DNA of 64,000 bases from the NCBI GenBank assembly GCA_902729315.2, contig LR746272.1, positions 10,782,327 to 10,846,326 on the forward strand, in the 5' to 3' direction. This document shows positions 12,402 through 24,000 of this stretch, one piece after another. The notes beneath the pieces were generated by a model. It was not told the origin of the DNA and did not search any database. It saw only the letters and a program-made list of their open reading frames with translations. Each line of letters opens with the position of its first letter. Positions within the stretch are counted from its first letter, which is position 1. The position numbers and the translations under genes were made by a program. This stretch comes from Spirodela intermedia. Taxonomy: Eukaryota > Streptophyta > Magnoliopsida > Alismatales > Araceae.

Positions 12402-12457
12402 CTAAACCCTCTAATGGGGTCCGGTGCACTAAGCCCTCTAATAGGTTGTATCTAACA
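12341..12457. repeat. Left LTR (3' LTR) of the Ty1/copia element
   Basis: This 117-bp segment begins TGTGAATGGTAAAGCCATC and ends TCTAACA, so it has TG...CA ends. It contains a GA microsatellite and two copies of a GCACTAA-CCCTCTAAT segment. Directly to its right on the minus strand is a purine tract reading GAGGGAGAA, the expected polypurine tract. A second copy occurs at 17156-17236. Confidence 0.75.
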
Positions 12458-15400
12458 TTCTCCCTCAAGTTGGAGTGTATATATTGAATATGTCCAGCTT
12501 AGATCCGAAGCAATCAAATGACACTGATGAGAATTTTGGTGAACATGTTAGTAAGCTAATCTAATGATGACATAGGAGGTGTTGAAATAACTCCCGTCAA
12601 TACCTTGTCATAAATAAAGTGGTAGTCAATATCAATATGCTTTGTCCTCTCATGAAAGATAAGATTTTTAACAATAAAGATAGTTATTTAGTTATCACAA
12701 TACGTAAGCATAAACATCAGAGTCGTGATCCTCAAGTTTTGTAAAAAAGATTGTAGTCATACAATCTCACAAGCAATAGCAGTCATGACTCGGTATTCAA
12801 CTTCTACACTAGAACAAGAGATGACTTTTTATTTTCGAAAATACTAGGTGATCAGATTACTTCTAACATATGTATAATATCCCATAGTTGATTTTCAATC
12901 TCTTTTGTCTCTAGTATATCCAGCATCAGAATATGCCTCAATGTAAATATGATCATGGCGCCAATAGATAAGATTATTGCTAGGGGAAGGCTCGACGTAT
13001 GCGAGAACCCGAAATTCTCCATGTTTGTGCACCATCCAAGATTCTTGCATAAACTAACTAAGAATACTAACATCATAGATAATATCAAGATGAGTAGTAG
13101 TCAAATAAATCAATTTCTTCAATAGACACTCATAGTGATTGGTATCCCCCATCATAAGTGAGTCAATGTCCCATAACTTAGGTCGTGACTCTAAAGGTGA
13201 TGTAGCTGGTTTACACATAAGTAACCCTATCTCTTAGATAAGATCTAAGACATACTTCTTCTGAGATAATTTTAACTTACTTGATTGGTAAGTAAATTCA
13301 ATCTTAAGGAAATAGTGAAGTGTTTGTAAGTTGTTTGTCACAAAATATATCTGAAGATAAGTTTAAGTAGTAAAGATATCAACTCAATCATTACTGATCA
13401 AGAGAATATCATTCACATATATGGTAAGTACCACAAAGCCGACATATATGATCTCATGCATCACTGTTGGATTAATCTTATAGGGAGGTAAAGTCATAAG
13501 ACATGAAAAGATCATTGAAATTAACAAATCAAGCACAATAACTCTATTTGAGCCCATGGATAACACGACAGATTTTTTTTTTGGAAAGCCTCTTTTTGAG
13601 CAACGTACCTTAAAGGTTACTCCATAAAACTACTCTCCTAAATCACCATAAAAAAAGACATTGGAGACATCTAATTGACAAAGAGATCATTCAAGATTGA
13701 CCACCAGAGATAAAAGAATTTGAATAGAGTTAACACGTGTAACTGAAGAGAATCTTTCAATGTAGTTAATGCCATGAGCTTGACTGAATCCTCTAGCTAC
13801 TAACCAAACCTTATGATGAGCCACAGTGTCATCTAGATGATACTTTATGGTGAAAAATCTACTTGACATCAATAGGCACAATACAAAGTCCCATGTACCA
13901 TAATACACCAAGGCGCAATACTCTATATTCATCATCACTTTTCACTTAGGTACCTAAAGAGCTTGATGATACGTGTTGGGCAGCGACTCAGAGGATACGA
14001 CAAGAGCAAAGCTACGGTAGGTTTGAGAGAGATGGTCATATGATGTAAATTAGGCCATGAGATATTAGATACAAACATGAGTACCCTTCCATAAGGCAAT
14101 GAGAAGGTGAAGGTCATCAAGAGGTTGGTCACTAGGTGTGGGTGTGGAAGACAATGGTAGAATGGAGTCCAACATCAGACATGAGGTGTCCAATGAAGTA
14201 AAAGGATCAATCAAGGGCATGCATAGTGGAGACTTAGGGATAAGCATCACATGCTTCAATGAAGTTGGACAATCCTCGTAGATGAGTAGAAGAGGTGGTG
14301 TAGTAAAAAATGCAATGATAGTAGAGATCCCTAGAGAAGGCGACGAAGATAATGAAAGAGTAGAAGTAGATCTCAGGGGTGGAGATGTAAATGTGTGCAG
14401 ATGAATAAGAGATGAAGAGAAGTAAGAAATGTCTTTATAGAAGGTCATGTCAACAAAAGTAATATAACACTGTATATCAAGAAAATAAACAAGATATCCC
14501 TTCTACATGTATGAATAACTAATGAATATACCTTTGAACGCCTAACGAGCAAGTTTAGATAAATATGTGATATAGTCTTGTACAAAGGCAGTGCATTTAA
14601 TCACACTAGATGATAAGGAAAAGAGATAAGCATCTGGTAATAAACAAGTAAGAGAGATCACACCACTCAAAAGAAAGGAGGGAAGATGATTATGAAGATA
14701 AATGACGGTCATGATGATGTCAAACCACAGATAGTACGAAATATGCATCTCACATAATAGTGTGTGAGCAATGTCAAGTAAAATATGATGTTTTCTTTCC
14801 ACAATATCATTTTGAACAGATGTGTAAGGGCATGTAGTTTTTTGAATGATTTTGCATTCAACACAAAAAATTTGGAAGGTAGTTTGAACAAGTTTTAAGA
14901 CATTGTTAGTCCGAATAATTTTTAGTAGTGGAATATTAGGAAATGATTTCTTATGTAAATTGACAGACAGTGGTAATGCCTTATATGTGATCTTTGATAA
15001 AATATATCTAATTGACTAAAGTATAATCATCAACAAACATGATGTAATAAATATGACCCAAAGGGGATAAAACACGAGAGGGACCCCAAACATTGTAATA
15101 TATGAGGTCAAATGTGTAAGAGAAGGGAATGAAATCACAAGTAGGGTAAGTAGAATGATGATGTTCACCCATTTGGTATAATTCGCATACAAACTCAAAT
15201 ATAAGAATAACCAAGTCTACGATGTCACAAAATAGAAAAAGAAATATAAGAACTAAAAAATAGAGCAAGGAGCCCCAATGAAGGAGTATTTGACACAAGC
15301 TCATAGATCTTACGACTATTTTTACAACCCAAATTAATCCTCTATTCGGTGCAAAGATCTTGAAAAATATAGTGAAATAGTAAAAAAAGGTGACATAATT

Positions 15401-17155
15401 AAGGGTACGTGTGATGGGACCAATAGAAAGAAGGTTAGTAGAAACATCATATAGGGTAAGGGAGGGGGGTAGGTTTGGTTAACCCACACTTTTTAATAGA
15501 GTATGAATGACTATTGACGATAGATATAGGTTGATAAGCAATAGTAAGAGTAAGGGAGGAGAAAATAAGAAAGGTTATAATCATATGAGCTGAAATCTCT
15601 AAGTCAATAACGCACGACAATTTAGAAGTAAGAAACACGTGTGTACTTGAAGTGGAAGCCAGGGTGGTAGTGAATATGGATGCTTGAGATTGCTTCCATG
15701 TCTCATATTATATTAGGATGAAGTGCATCTAGATAGTCAACTCGGCCGATGACATATATAGACTAGGTATAGTCGGGCTTGAAGTAGTAGAGGAAAACAT
15801 ATCATGAGCCAATTTAGGTTTCTCAAATTACTTCCAACACTTTGTCAAAGTATCAGTGGTCTTGCCACAATAAATGTAGGGCAAAAAAATTTGCTTGCCT
15901 TTATTGTGTTCTTCATAAAAAGTAGGAGGCTTAGAATCACATCTCCTATCTTGGCCATGAATATTAGAGGCTACTATGGCAGATGAATCTAGCACGAGAG
16001 ATGAAGGGGCTCTGATGCTCACTTGAAGATCTGAGGAGAATATAATGTCATATTTAGAACTTGAGTAGTAGAAAGTACTTGACCACGAATTTGAAAAATA
16101 ATAGAAGGTCAAAGGTTACTCTACCAATAAGTTCCTTGCGATATCATTCCAAGGTGCGCAAGTCAGTTATGGGTGATTGATAGAGAGACCACTCTTACAA
16201 AAGAGCTTGGAGACGACCAAAGTGATCCTAAAGGGACTAATCACCTTATTTGCAAGTAAATATAGACTTAAAAATTTCCATTGTACAATTAATATTAGTC
16301 TTGTTCGCATACAGCCTTTAAGGTACACCATAGTGTGCTTGCAAGCTTAATACAAGAGAGAGGTTGAGCAATAGCTAGAAGAATATTCCAATACATCCAA
16401 GAGTGAATAGTAAAATCAAATTGGTATCATAAGTCGAGGTAATCAATATAGACAAAGGCTCCATTAAATGATGCACCATGCAATGGGCTAAGAAAATACT
16501 TAAAATATGTGGCCCAGAAAACATAATTATGACTGTCGAAAATATATGACGGATGAGTAAGTTGAGCCATGATAGAATGACACACTGTGGATGGTGTTTA
16601 TATTAGAAGAAGATAGGAGCTAACAATGGAGCAGATGGTGAATCATCAAACCCATACGACTCCATCAGACTTAGAGGCGTCAAGTGGGGCAGAAAAATTG
16701 ATCAATTGCTCATCCAAGTGGCTCAAGGTCATCTTGGACCAACTTGCCTAGTTCAGGCCGGTCTGAACCGGGCTGATAGAAATGGTCACAAGAGCCTGAT
16801 TAAGGCAACGGCCTTGAGAGCAGGGCGACGGCAGCCCAAAGGGGTGGCAGCAGCAGCTAGAAGGTGTGGCAGTGACAACCCGAATGGATGACAGCGGCAG
16901 CAGCCTGAAGAAGAAAAAAAAAGGGGGGAGGATACCAAGGTAGCGAAGCGGTAGTGGCACGAAAAGGCGACAGTGGCCAAAAGGGGCAATAGTGCTGGCC
17001 TGAACGGGCAGTGGTGGTGGCCCAATGGGGCAGCAGCAATGATCAGAAGAAGCAGTTGTACGAAGGTAGTGGAGCAACAACAACAGTTGTGCAGTAGCAG
17101 CGGCACAAAGAACCCTAGTTTTTAGGGTTAAAAAAATAAATAGGCTATGATACCA

Positions 17156-17236
17156 TGTGAATGGTAAAGTCATCTAATTATGGAGAGAGAGAGAAAGAGA
17201 CATGCACTAAGCCCTCTAATAGGTTGTATTTTAAAA
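17156..17236. repeat. Right LTR (5' LTR) of the Ty1/copia element
   Basis: Starts TGTGAATGGTAAAGTCATC, matching the left LTR, and runs through the GA repeat and CACTAAGCCCTCTAATAGG. It ends in a degraded TTTTAAAA where the left copy has TCTAACA. It is about 81 bp because it lacks the internal duplication seen in the left copy. The primer-binding site abuts it on the left. Confidence 0.72.
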
Positions 17237-18608
17237 AAGAGAGAGAAAGGTCCATGTAATCTAAGAACACGAGAAAGAGATACCCCTAATCAAAGAGACA
17301 AGTGAAAGACATGAAGAACCCTTAATCCAAGAGGTGAGTGAGAGAAAGAGGAACCCTTAATCCAAGAGGTGAGAGATAACAAGAACTTTCTTCATTTCAA
17401 ATTCAACTTCAACTTTTCAAATATTCATTAATTTGAAGATTTATAGAAAAGAGGGAAAAGTAGTTAGAGGCGCCCCCTCCCAAAGGATGCCTAGTGGTGT
17501 CTCTTGGAGAGAGAGGCACCTTCCTTAGAGACAGGACATATGGATGACCAGGCCTCATCTTTTCCCTCTTCTTCCTCCTAGTGGGTTCACCTAAGAGGAT
17601 GAACTTTCATGTTGACTTCATCAAAATGTCACCTCCTCTCATGTGAAGGTACATTTGGCCAAGTTGAAGTAAAATTAGTGTTTCTTCAATTTTTTCAACA
17701 TCATATGTAAGGTTGGGTTATATATTAAAATATTATCTAAGTATATTACAATGAATATTTTTTCTGAACAAAATTTGTATTTGATCAATGTCATATGGGC
17801 AGCCGATCGACTTTTACAGGTGACTACTTGTGTGCAGTCTTAGACATCCAACAACACACTTAAACAACATTTTCTCACTTCAGTATTCAAAAGATCTTAC
17901 TGAAGTATGAACAAGAGAGATCATAATAATGTAACTTCCATTCTAATCTTATAATACAAAGAAAGAAAAGGGAGGAAGGATATGAGAGGGTTTGTCTTGT
18001 TTGCTCTACCTCTTTATAAGCAAGAGATACATTTCTTAATTATACTAGATGGCCCTATTTATAATTAGATGAGTTGCTCCCTTCCTCAATTAGACTTAGC
18101 TTCATTAATGATATGTGACCACATCTTGTCTTCTTCATCTAGATGTTGCTCTATTTTGTTAGAGGATAGTTAGGATATGTCAAATAAGTGCTCACATAGT
18201 TAGGATATCAAGTGCAGTTACGCCCATGTCAAACACACACATGTCAATCATGTGCATGTTGTGTATACTCACTAGTGCCACCATGTCTTCCCACCATGCA
18301 CCCACCATACTTTTCCACTATTTGAAGTCTTCACCCTAGACCAGTAGACTCTACATGTGCTATGCAGGTCCACATGCATTCAATGTAAAAGATGACGAAC
18401 CCTACCATGGGTGAATAGGATGGTTCTTCACATATGTGATATAGTCATTTTATCATATTGTGATATTTGAGATTTTGGTGTGAACCCATGTGTTTTAGGC
18501 TAGTCGGGTGGTTTGGGGTGAGCAAAACAACATTGGTCTCGCGAGTTAGCTTATAGTTAGGGAGGTCCCGTAGACATAATGGTTTAGCCCAATCTAGGAG
18601 ACAAATCA
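17237..18608. other. Intergenic DNA between the copia element and the second reductase cluster
   Basis: AT-rich sequence with no supported gene. It includes a two-copy direct repeat of GAACCCTTAATCCAAGAGG at 17316 and 17351 (period 35 bp). From about 18545 it resembles the 3' flank of the reductase genes (GTTAGCTTATAGTTAGGGAGG compared with GTTAACTTATAGCTGGGGAGG), so the left edge of the duplicated block lies near here. Confidence 0.5.
17316..17373. repeat. Two-copy 35-bp tandem repeat
   Basis: The 23-base core beginning GAACCCTTAATCCAAGAGG occurs at 17316 and again at 17351, separated by GA-rich sequence. It is non-coding. Confidence 0.75.
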
Positions 18609-18764
18609 TCAGAGAACATGGGTCAAGAGTGGCCTGTTGAGAGTGTAAAGGTTGCAAAGTACCAGGTCTGCCATATTCTTGCTTGTCTCCCACGTTTCGG
18701 TGCCCACATGGGGCAACAACACCATGTTGTCCAAGGCAAAGAGCTCCTCCGACATGAAGGGCTT
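18609..18764 (-). pseudogene. Truncated 3' fragment of an HPR2-like reductase (fragment 2)
   Basis: The minus strand encodes about 50 C-terminal residues: [17 protein letters not shown], then [13 protein letters not shown], then [10 protein letters not shown] and a stop. This corresponds to the region around the catalytic His and the C-terminal helix of the reductase. Similarity ends exactly where an LTR begins (TTGATGGAG at about 18764), so the retroelement insertion or an associated deletion removed the rest. It is more diverged than fragment 1. Confidence 0.82.
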
Positions 18765-20870
18765 TGATGGAGACCCCTTCTTAGCAAACTAAAACAAAGA
18801 AGGAGAGCAAGTTTCAACTTTTATTCACTATCTTCGTGAATACAAAAGAATTTTCGGAATAGAGAACTTCCCCAGAAAGGGGATTCGTAACAAGGATAAC
18901 AAGAGAAAAACACAAACAAAAAAATGATGGGTTCGTCGATTCTTTTCGCCTTCAGATATTTTCTGTACCTTCCTTCTCGCCAACCCTCCTTATTTATAAG
19001 CTTCTCTAAGTTTTCGTCTCTCAAATTATTTATCGTTATTACGGTTGCTCCCTCTAGGGTCACCATTTATTTGGTTATTGGTCATCTACTTATGATTCAC
19101 TTATTGGTGAGGGCCAATATCTTCCCAAGCCCGTATGCTACTAAAGTCCCATGTTCGACTGATGTTATTGAGTCTTGCGGCTTTGCTTTTCGATCAGGTG
19201 TCTTGATATAACTAGTAGTCTATTAATACTCCCCTCGTGATTTTCACCTTGTCCTCAAGGAGAAACTTTGGGGAACGTTTATGAATGCTCCAAGCTGGTT
19301 CCCAGGTGGCCTTCTTCTCCAATCTTAGGAAGGTCAACATCATCTACAATTAGTATTTGGACCTCTTTTCAGCATTTATGTCCCGATCTGTATTTATCAT
19401 TGCAAACATAGCAAAGACCTTGAGCTATGCGATTCTGAATTTTCACTGTAGATAAATTGAGCCTCTTTTTTTTTGATAATTGATCTATCAGCCTCTCCTT
19501 TCCTTGACTAATCTCTAACCATTTTGTACCCTACAGTGTTACGTGGTGTGGATTCCCAAAATTTGGGTTAATGTGCTCTAATATTTGGGTTGTTGTGTAC
19601 GTCTTGATTTAAATCTTGAGTAATGTGAGTGTGGTCAAATTTATGGATTCCTTTGTCCTTTAACTCGATGCTCTACATCGTTTTCATGATATCTGTCAAT
19701 CCCGATGGTTTGATAAAACACCTCAACTTGAATATCTTCTCGTAATCCTTTCAAAAATATTGTTTTGAGTATAATTTATACAATATTACCTACTGCTGAC
19801 ACCATTGTTTCAAATTTATCACGATACTCAATCACCGTGTCAATTTGCCAAATTTTTAGAAACTACTGATAGATTATTCCGAATATGTGAGTTACCAAAA
19901 TGCTCTTGAATTGTGTTCTTGAGATGATTCTAGCTTCTAAAAAGATCTCTCATATCCTCCCACTTTAACCATTTGAGGGCCTTTTATCCAAGCTTAACTT
20001 TGCCGTCCATAATTTATCGTCATATGTCATGGAGAACATCTAAAAATACAGTTCTACATGATAAATTCATCCCTCTGGCTCATCTCCCCCGAAATGAGAC
20101 ATGCCTAATTTTCTTCCTCCATACTTGGACTCTCGGTTTAGCGCTTACTGATTTGATGTGAAGTTATGATGTTGGCGAAGCCATTTTGAGCCGTCTTATT
20201 CATTGATTTCTGTTGAAACTTTCTATTTGCCGTGAAGTTGGGACTCATAAGAATATCATTCTCTAACCACTGATGCAGTGAACTGGAGTAATTACGTCTC
20301 AGTTCCTTGAGAGACTGCGCAATCAAAGTTAGTTGTTGCTTGATCTCTAGCACTTCTTGAGTATTTATGTGAGAGCTGTAACATGCTGCTCCGAGTCTTG
20401 CCAGATTTCCGTCAATTCGTACTTGAAAGACTCCATGTGGCCATCACCTATTTTCAAAGGCATCGTCCCACTCTAATACCACAATTGACGGAGATCCCTT
20501 CTTTGTGGATTGAAATAGAGAAGGAGAACAACTCTCCACTTTTATTCACTATCTTCATGAACACAAGAATTTCCCGAACAAAGAACTTTCTGAGAAAGGG
20601 GATTCATAACAAGGATAACAAGAGAAAAAGGGAAACAGAAAAAGGGTGGGTTCACCGTTTCGAGATGGCTAATCTGCTTCAAATCTTTCCTCCACCTTCC
20701 TTCTTGCCAACTCTCCTTATAAGCTTCTCTTGAGTCTTTATCCTCTGAGGTCACCCTTCAATTGATTATTAGTCGTTTGCTTCCGTCCACCTGTTGGTTA
20801 TTAGTTGTTTGCTTCCAATCTCCTATTCAGACTGTTGGTACTGGGTCTTGTGGCTACTGAGCCCATTATC
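18765..20870 (-). mobile_element. Internally deleted Ty3/gypsy LTR retrotransposon
   Basis: Two related LTRs, about 18765-19229 and 20486-20870, flank a 1.26-kb internal region. On the minus strand a primer-binding-like TGGTATTAGAGTGGG lies just inside the right LTR at about 20465-20480. It is followed by a short gag-like start (MESFKYELTEIWQDSE). Next to the left LTR is the end of an integrase: ATWEPAWSIHKRSPKFLLED, then a stop, then a GAGGGGAGT polypurine tract at about 19226-19236. Protease, reverse transcriptase and most of integrase are gone, so it cannot move by itself. The element interrupts reductase fragment 2, and a partial LTR in the matching place next to gene A shows that the insertion predates duplication of the cluster. 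Confidence 0.8.
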
Positions 20871-20959
20871 AATGCGTGAAAGTAGACAAGCGGGTTAACT
20901 TATAGCTGGGGGGGGGGGGCGTGGACATAACGGTGCAGCCCAATCAAGGAGACCAACTG

Positions 20960-23137
20960 TCAAAGCACAGGGGTCAAGAGCGGCTTGTTGAGGGCATGGG
21001 CCTCGAGGTTACTGAGTACTAGGTTTGCCATATCCTTGCTGGTCCCCCGTGTCCCAGCGCCCACATGGGGCAACAGCACCACATTGTCCAAGGTGAAGAG
21101 CTCCTCCGGTACTGAGGGCTCCCTCTCGAACACATCCAGGCCCGCACCGCCCAGCCGTCCCTCCCACAGCGCCAGCACAAGCTGGGCTTCATCTACGTGC
21201 CCGCCGCGGGCGATGTTGATAAGGACACCCTGGGGGCCAAGCGCGTCGATGACCTCGCGGCCGATAATGTGCCGGGTCTCCGCCGTCAGTGCACAGGCGA
21301 CGACGAGAACCTGGCAGCTGGCGGCAAGATCAACCGCACTTGGGAAGAACTTGTAGCCCACGCCGGGCTTCTCCGATCTCGCGAAGTAACTGATGGGGCA
21401 CCCGAAAGCTTCCGCCCGCTTTGCGATGGCCAGCCCGATTCTGCCAAGGCCCACGATACCCACCGACTTGCCGCTGAACTGCATGCAACCAAAGAACACA
21501 GAGATCATCCTCAACAATTATTCTCGCGCCCCACCCGACCATTAAACAGCTATTTCATCATGCTATCAACAGTCTCAATGAAACTAGTTATTAATCACGG
21601 AGGATTCATCGTAAAGCTGTTCATCTTCGTGTTCTTGACTGAGTTTCCCACCCAATGAACTGATTATCAACTCCTTGTCAGCAATTGTCAACGTCAAGGG
21701 CCCTGTCAACCTTCAGCAGCTCAGTAGCTGCTGCCACAGTCTCCTGCCTTCCTGCTTATGGCATAGCTGAGCAGTCTTCTATTGTTCATAAAGAAATATT
21801 AACAAAAAGAGATCGTTTTCATTGCAATGACAAATTTGCGAAGAGAGATTGTTCCTGGGGGATTTGGGGAGATGGGAAATGAAAGAATGAAAGAATCATA
21901 CCGTGGATAAATGAAAGCTGGGACTTTTTTGCAATAGAAATATAGTTATGTACATCAAAGCACACTGGTGAAGATGAAGGATCTCCGAGTGACCTCTACT
22001 ATTTTTCACCCATTAAAATTTAGAAAAATACTATAATTAGTTCCTCAAATTACATCCCACGTACATCTAATCTATTCACAAGCAAATCCCCAGTAAAAAC
22101 CTTGCTTAGAACGATCTCCATCCAGGAACCTCCCCCATGCATCCAGAGGAGTTGACATACAGAGGGAGACTCCAGATCATTTTATCTGAAGGTTGATGCG
22201 CCTCTCTGCTTTCACTCATTGATAGTCGGTGGGCATGAAACAAAAGCATCCCCACCTCTCCTCCGGCCTGGCTTCATACTGATCCTGATCTTTCCAAAGA
22301 TGTTTGATGGAGAAACCCCAAAACAATGCAGCCCCAGATTTTGAGAAGATAAATCATGAACAGAATCTTGGCCTGTGACAACGTCTGCATATTATAGCTG
22401 ATGTTTTTTACAAAGGGATTTCTAACGCGGAACTGTATCGATCCCCGATCGGGAACTGTAAGAATCTCACAGCCCCAACTATAGAAACGACTATTCGAAG
22501 ATTCATGAATCCTCATAGAAAAAACCATATATGAGAAAAAGTCTCTTGTTTCATGATCGCGATCACCTCTTCGAAGAGATAAATAGAACAATAAATGCAA
22601 ATAATTGGCGTTTGATTAAAAAGGGCACAAAAACAGGAGACGGAGATTAGCGATCGGGAAACTAGAGGATAGGAGAAAGGAACGCCAGATCCAGATAGGC
22701 GTTACCTTGGACGTCAACTCGAAATCCCCATTCGTCTTCCACCCGCCGCTGCGGACGTAGCGGTCTGAGACGCAAATCTTCCGCAGGACGGCGATGGCGA
22801 GGCCGATCGCGAGGTCCGCCACGTCCTCCGTGAGCACATCGGGGGTGTTGGTGACCCGAATCCCCCTCTCCCTACACTTCTCGAGGTCCACCTTGTCCAG
22901 CCCCACACTGAAGGTCGACACGATCTCCAGCCTCGGGAGCGCCTCGATGGTCTCGGCGTCGGCTCCCACGGTGGCATTCCCCACGACGGCGCGGATTGCC
23001 TGGGAGTGGGACCGCAGGAACTCCATCCGCTTCTCCGGCGGCGACTCCCATAGACGGAAGAGCTTGAAGCGCTTGTCGAGCTCCTCCTCGAGGTACGAGT
23101 CCATGGGGTAGGTGAGAAGGACCCCAAGTGTCCCCAT
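20960..23137 (-). CDS. HPR2: Hydroxypyruvate/hydroxyphenylpyruvate reductase, gene B
   Basis: Second full-length copy of the reductase. Exons on the minus strand are 23137-22706 (144 codons) and 21478-20960, joined in phase 0 across a 1,227-bp intron, for 316 residues. It has GLGRIG at 154-159 and the catalytic residues R235, E264 and H282, and it ends in the normal LLTPVL. Compared with gene A and with the usual family pattern, the segment after the catalytic His is changed: [12 protein letters not shown] in place of [12 protein letters not shown]. Arg249 of the LREGR loop is Trp. These could alter substrate handling or reflect relaxed selection. Exon, intron and about 250 bp of upstream sequence are very similar to gene A, so the pair arose by segmental duplication. 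The start is head to head with RopGEF, 863 bp apart. Confidence 0.9.
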
Positions 23138-24000
23138 TCCTGCGGCGGGTGGAAGAGGGAGCAGAAGCCTCGGAAGTATGGGAACCTCATCTGAGCCTCT
23201 GTTGCGAGCCCGCCTTGAACCTGCTCCTCTGATTTCGCCACGTGGTGTGTGATCTATTTCGTCCATCGAACGGTCCAGACCGTCTAACCCGTTGAAACCC
23301 AGCATCAACCGCCAACTTCCCTCTCCTCCAGGTCAACACCCGACACAGCTCCAGCAACATGGGAGACAATCGCACGATTCTTCCTCGGCCCACATATAGC
23401 AAGCAATATTCAAATAATGGCCGCCTAGAGAATAAATTTTAAAAATAGAAAAAAATCATTTTATCCAAATTACGTCTTATTATTCTTTAAAAATATATAG
23501 TTGATCCCCAATTTAGTCATAAATTTATGGTCAACTTCGCGCTGACTTGATTCCTTCGAGGGCAAAAGGCATCAGATGATGGGCAGCGACGTCGCCCTCT
23601 TCGATGTTGACGGCTGCCTCCGAACGGAAACCAAAACCAGTTGGCGGCACCGCCACCTCCGCGGACGGGCACGTCCGCCAACGTCGTCTCCTCCCTCCCC
23701 AAAAAAGAACCCCCTTTTTGTTCTACAAGTCTCTCCCGTTGCAGCCCCACAACAACTTCTCTCTCTCTCTCTCTCGTTCACAGCCGCTCGTCCATTTGTT
23801 AATTCGGGCAAGGACGACGGGAGGGAGTTAGAGAGAGAGAGGGGTAAGAAACGGGGAGGCCACAATGAAGAGGGTAATCCATCCCCTATCCCCCATTGGT
23901 GGTGTTCATGGCGGAGGATACGTAGCGAGGAGAGAGGTCTCAACCAGTCTAATCTTGTGCATAGCATGATCCTCGGCAGTTCCGCGACGGCGACGGGGTG
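23138..24000. promoter_or_regulatory. Bidirectional intergenic region, HPR2-B and RopGEF
   Basis: 863 bp between two divergent start codons. The left part is duplicated upstream of gene A. The right part, the RopGEF 5' leader, has a CT microsatellite at about 23759-23775. Open frames here are antisense or low complexity and are not called as genes. Confidence 0.5.

Larger units (their letters stand above)
12341..17236 (-). mobile_element. Decayed Ty1/copia LTR retrotransposon with very short LTRs
   Basis: About 4.9 kb in minus orientation. Domain remnants appear in copia order reading leftward. A CCHC-like gag knuckle lies near 15830-15910. GAG-pre-integrase and integrase are at about 15300-14540, with DVWGPSR-like and ERKHHILLDIAHTLLCEMH-like motifs. 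Reverse transcriptase lies at about 13940-13390, including VARGFSQAHGINY and a YVND box where active elements have YVDD. RNase H is at about 13200-12850. A primer-binding site complementary to initiator tRNA-Met (TGGTATCATAGCC) sits at about 17142-17155, next to the 5' LTR. The flanking AAGAG at 12336-12340 and 17237-17241 may be the target duplication, though this is low-complexity sequence. Many stops and frameshifts make it inactive. Confidence 0.88.

Noticed and set aside
11899-12468. Minus-strand frames rich in Ser, Leu and Phe
   Set aside because: Low-complexity translation of purine-rich DNA next to the LTR; no domain seen.
16706-17173. Ala/Leu/Pro-rich frames on both strands inside the copia leader
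   Set aside because: Derived from a degenerate GGCAGCAG-type repeat between the primer-binding site and gag; unlike any gag protein.
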